This document shows, piece by piece, positions 7,542-8,864 of a stretch of 8,864 nucleotides of DNA; position 1 is the stretch's first letter; the number at the start of each line of letters is the position of its first letter. Source of the DNA: Achromobacter sp. (GTDB lineage: Bacteria; Pseudomonadota; Gammaproteobacteria; Burkholderiales; Burkholderiaceae_B). Both the position numbers and the translations under genes were made by a program. The stretch lies in contig DMTA01000106.1 in the NCBI GenBank assembly GCA_003454835.1, forward strand, positions 1 through 8,864, in the 5' to 3' direction. The notes beneath the pieces were generated by a model. It ran no database searches and was not told where the DNA came from. It saw only the letters and a program-made list of their open reading frames with translations.

Positions 7542-7711
7542 CCTCAGAGGGAAAAACCGGATGATTCGCGATGTTGCACACAAATGTCACGATTTTCAAT
7601 CGTTTTGCCACAAACCTGCGGCTATCATGCGTTCACAAGCCGCCGTCTAGTGCCCCCCGGGAAGTTGCCGGGCTTCAAGGTCGAACGGCGCATACCCTCA
7701 TCAAACATTCA

Positions 7712-7717
7712 AAGGAG
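7712..7717 (+). promoter_or_regulatory. Strong ribosome binding site of the ligase gene
   Basis: AAGGAG at 7712-7717 stands 6 bases before the ATG at 7724. This is close to the ideal Shine-Dalgarno form and fixes the start, giving the N-terminus [20 protein letters not shown]. Confidence 0.85.
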
Positions 7718-7723
7718 TCCGAG

Positions 7724-8864
7724 ATGGAACAGATCCCGTTCATTTCGTCGGCCCCCAACACCCTGGGCATCGAACTTGAGTTGCAACTGATCGACCCCCG
7801 CAGTTTTGACCTTGCTGCAGCCTCTGACGAACTGTTGGCCCAAATGGCCAATCATCCTATTGCCGACCGCGTCAAACCCGAAATCACGCGGTCCATGATC
7901 GAACTGAACTCCTCGGTGCACGAGCACCCCATGGGCCTGTTGGCCGAAATGCGCGAGATGCGTGACGCCCTGGTCGAAGCCGCTGATGCGGTCGGCGTGT
8001 CGGTGGCGGGCGGTGGCGCCCATCCCTTCATGCGCTGGCAAGAGCGCTCCATCTCGGATACCCCGCGCTTCCAGTACCTGGCCGAAATGTACGGTTACCT
8101 GGCGCGTCAATTTACGGTGTTTGGCCAACACATCCATCTGGGCGTGAAAAGCGGCGACGATTCCATCAAGCTGCTGCGCCGGCTGTCGCCCTACGTGCCG
8201 CACTTCATTGCGTTGTCGGCCTCGTCGCCGTACTGCGAGGGCGTGGATACGCTGTTCTCGTGCTCGCGCCTGAACGCGGTCAACAGCTTCCCGCTGGCCG
8301 GCCACATGCCGGCCGAAGTCAAGGACTGGTACCAGTTCGAAGCCCACCTGTCGCAGCTTCGCGCTTTTGGCTTGGCCGAAAGCATCAAGGATCTGTACTG
8401 GGATATCCGTCCCAAGCCCGAGTTCGGCACGGTGGAAATCCGCGTCTGCGACACGCCGCTGACGGTGGAGCGCGCCTGCCAGGTGGCGGCGTTTGCCCAG
8501 GCGCTGGCCGTGCTGCTGATGCGCGAGGAAGATCCCAGCGACAACGCCTGGCTGTCCTACCGCAGCAATCACTTCCAGGCCTGCCGTTTTGGCCTGCAGG
8601 GCAGCTACGTGACGCCCGACGGACAACGCGTGCGCCTGATCGACCATCTGCGTGCGCTGTTCCAGCGTCTGATGCCGGTGGCCGAGGAAATGGGCACGGG
8701 CGACATGATCGCCGCGCTGCGCGACGACGCCATGCGGGCCGGCAACGACGCCCGCTGGCTGCGCAGCCAGTACCATCGCCTGCGCGATCTGCCGCTGGTG
8801 GTGGAAGCCATGTCGAACGCCTGGCGCGGCGCGGCCGCGCCCGTTGCGCCACCGGCTGAACCCA
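7724..8864 (+). CDS. ybdK: YbdK-type carboxylate-amine ligase (glutamate-cysteine ligase 2 family), C-terminus cut by window edge
   Basis: The gene is open for 380 codons to the right edge; E. coli YbdK is about 372 residues, so little is missing. The family shares the glutamine-synthetase-like fold of glutamate-cysteine ligases and forms an amide bond through ATP-activated carboxylate. Visible hallmarks are GIELELQL (15-22, metal-binding acidic residues), GGGAHPF (96-102), QHIHLGV (135-141) and [16 protein letters not shown] (229-244). The tail from about 369 ([12 protein letters not shown]) is Ala/Pro-rich and probably disordered. E. coli YbdK has weak glutamate-cysteine ligase activity, and its physiological substrate is uncertain, so a direct role in glutathione synthesis should not be assumed. 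The gene has its own leader and a strong ribosome binding site, 327 bases from trkH, so it is probably a separate transcription unit. Protein style resembles Bordetella/Achromobacter homologues. Confidence 0.9.
   Translation, partial: MEQIPFISSAPNTLGIELELQLIDPRSFDLAAASDELLAQMANHPIADRVKPEITRSMIELNSSVHEHPMGLLAEMREMRDALVEAADAVGVSVAGGGAHPFMRWQERSISDTPRFQYLAEMYGYLARQFTVFGQHIHLGVKSGDDSIKLLRRLSPYVPHFIALSASSPYCEGVDTLFSCSRLNAVNSFPLAGHMPAEVKDWYQFEAHLSQLRAFGLAESIKDLYWDIRPKPEFGTVEIRVCDTPLTVERACQVAAFAQALAVLLMREEDPSDNAWLSYRSNHFQACRFGLQGSYVTPDGQRVRLIDHLRALFQRLMPVAEEMGTGDMIAALRDDAMRAGNDARWLRSQYHRLRDLPLVVEAMSNAWRGAAAPVAPPAEP

Larger units (their letters stand above)
7397..7723. other. 327-base non-coding region between trkH and the ligase gene
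   Basis: I see no credible gene here; the 86-codon open frame that starts at 7530 overlaps the ligase gene in another frame and resembles nothing I know. The stretch holds a strong inverted repeat (7422-7447), a second inverted repeat with a short T-run (7522-7541), then an AT-richer segment (about 7550-7630) and the ligase ribosome binding site. TATCAT at 7623-7628 could be a -10 box, but its -35 would be poor (about 7600-7605). The AT-rich segment is the best place for a ligase promoter. Confidence 0.55.

Noticed and set aside
7574..7602. TTGCAC at 7574-7579 as the -35 box of a ligase promoter
   Set aside because: No acceptable -10 hexamer at 16-18 bases; the sequence there is around CAATCG.
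7709..8776. 355-codon minus-strand open frame opposite the ligase gene
   Set aside because: Antisense shadow; the plus-strand frame carries all the family motifs and a strong ribosome binding site.
1..8864. tRNA, rRNA, CRISPR arrays, insertion sequences or phage genes
   Set aside because: I found no tRNA cloverleaf, no regularly spaced repeats and no transposase- or integrase-like frame on either strand.

Overview
The window is GC-rich bacterial DNA coding for housekeeping genes of proteobacterial type. The left part (about 1-5400) carries dprA-LysM gene <> def-fmt-rsmB-trkA, the order I associate with Pseudomonas (P. aeruginosa PA0016-PA0021 region, P. stutzeri group by protein style). The right part (about 5480-8864) carries the end of trkA, then trkH and a YbdK-type carboxylate-amine ligase whose protein style I associate with Bordetella/Achromobacter (Betaproteobacteria). 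These taxon assignments are from memory and were not searched.

Layout. On the minus strand: the N-terminal 112 codons of dprA (cut by the left edge) and, upstream of it, a secreted LysM protein (TsaP-like). A clear intrinsic terminator separates the two. A 148-base divergent spacer follows. On the plus strand: peptide deformylase, an intrinsic terminator, methionyl-tRNA formyltransferase overlapping rsmB by 4 bases, a 75-base gap, trkA (GTG start), a 53-base gap, and trkH. A 327-base non-coding stretch with two inverted repeats leads to the ligase gene, which runs off the right edge at codon 380.

Function. def and fmt handle the N-terminal formyl group at the end and beginning of protein synthesis. 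rsmB methylates C967 of 16S rRNA. TrkA and TrkH are the cytosolic gating subunit and the membrane pore of the Trk potassium uptake system. The ligase joins an amino acid to a carboxylate by glutamate-cysteine-ligase chemistry; its true substrate is not readable here.

Most notable point: trkA appears to be a mosaic. Its first about 300 residues look like Pseudomonas TrkA, while the last about 130 residues and everything after look betaproteobacterial, with a change in glycine codon choice. The switch lies in a highly conserved stretch (about 5397-5477). It is either an assembly chimera joined at a conserved k-mer or a real recombination/transfer event; I favour the artefact. I see no mobile element, CRISPR array, RNA gene or undescribed defence-like system.
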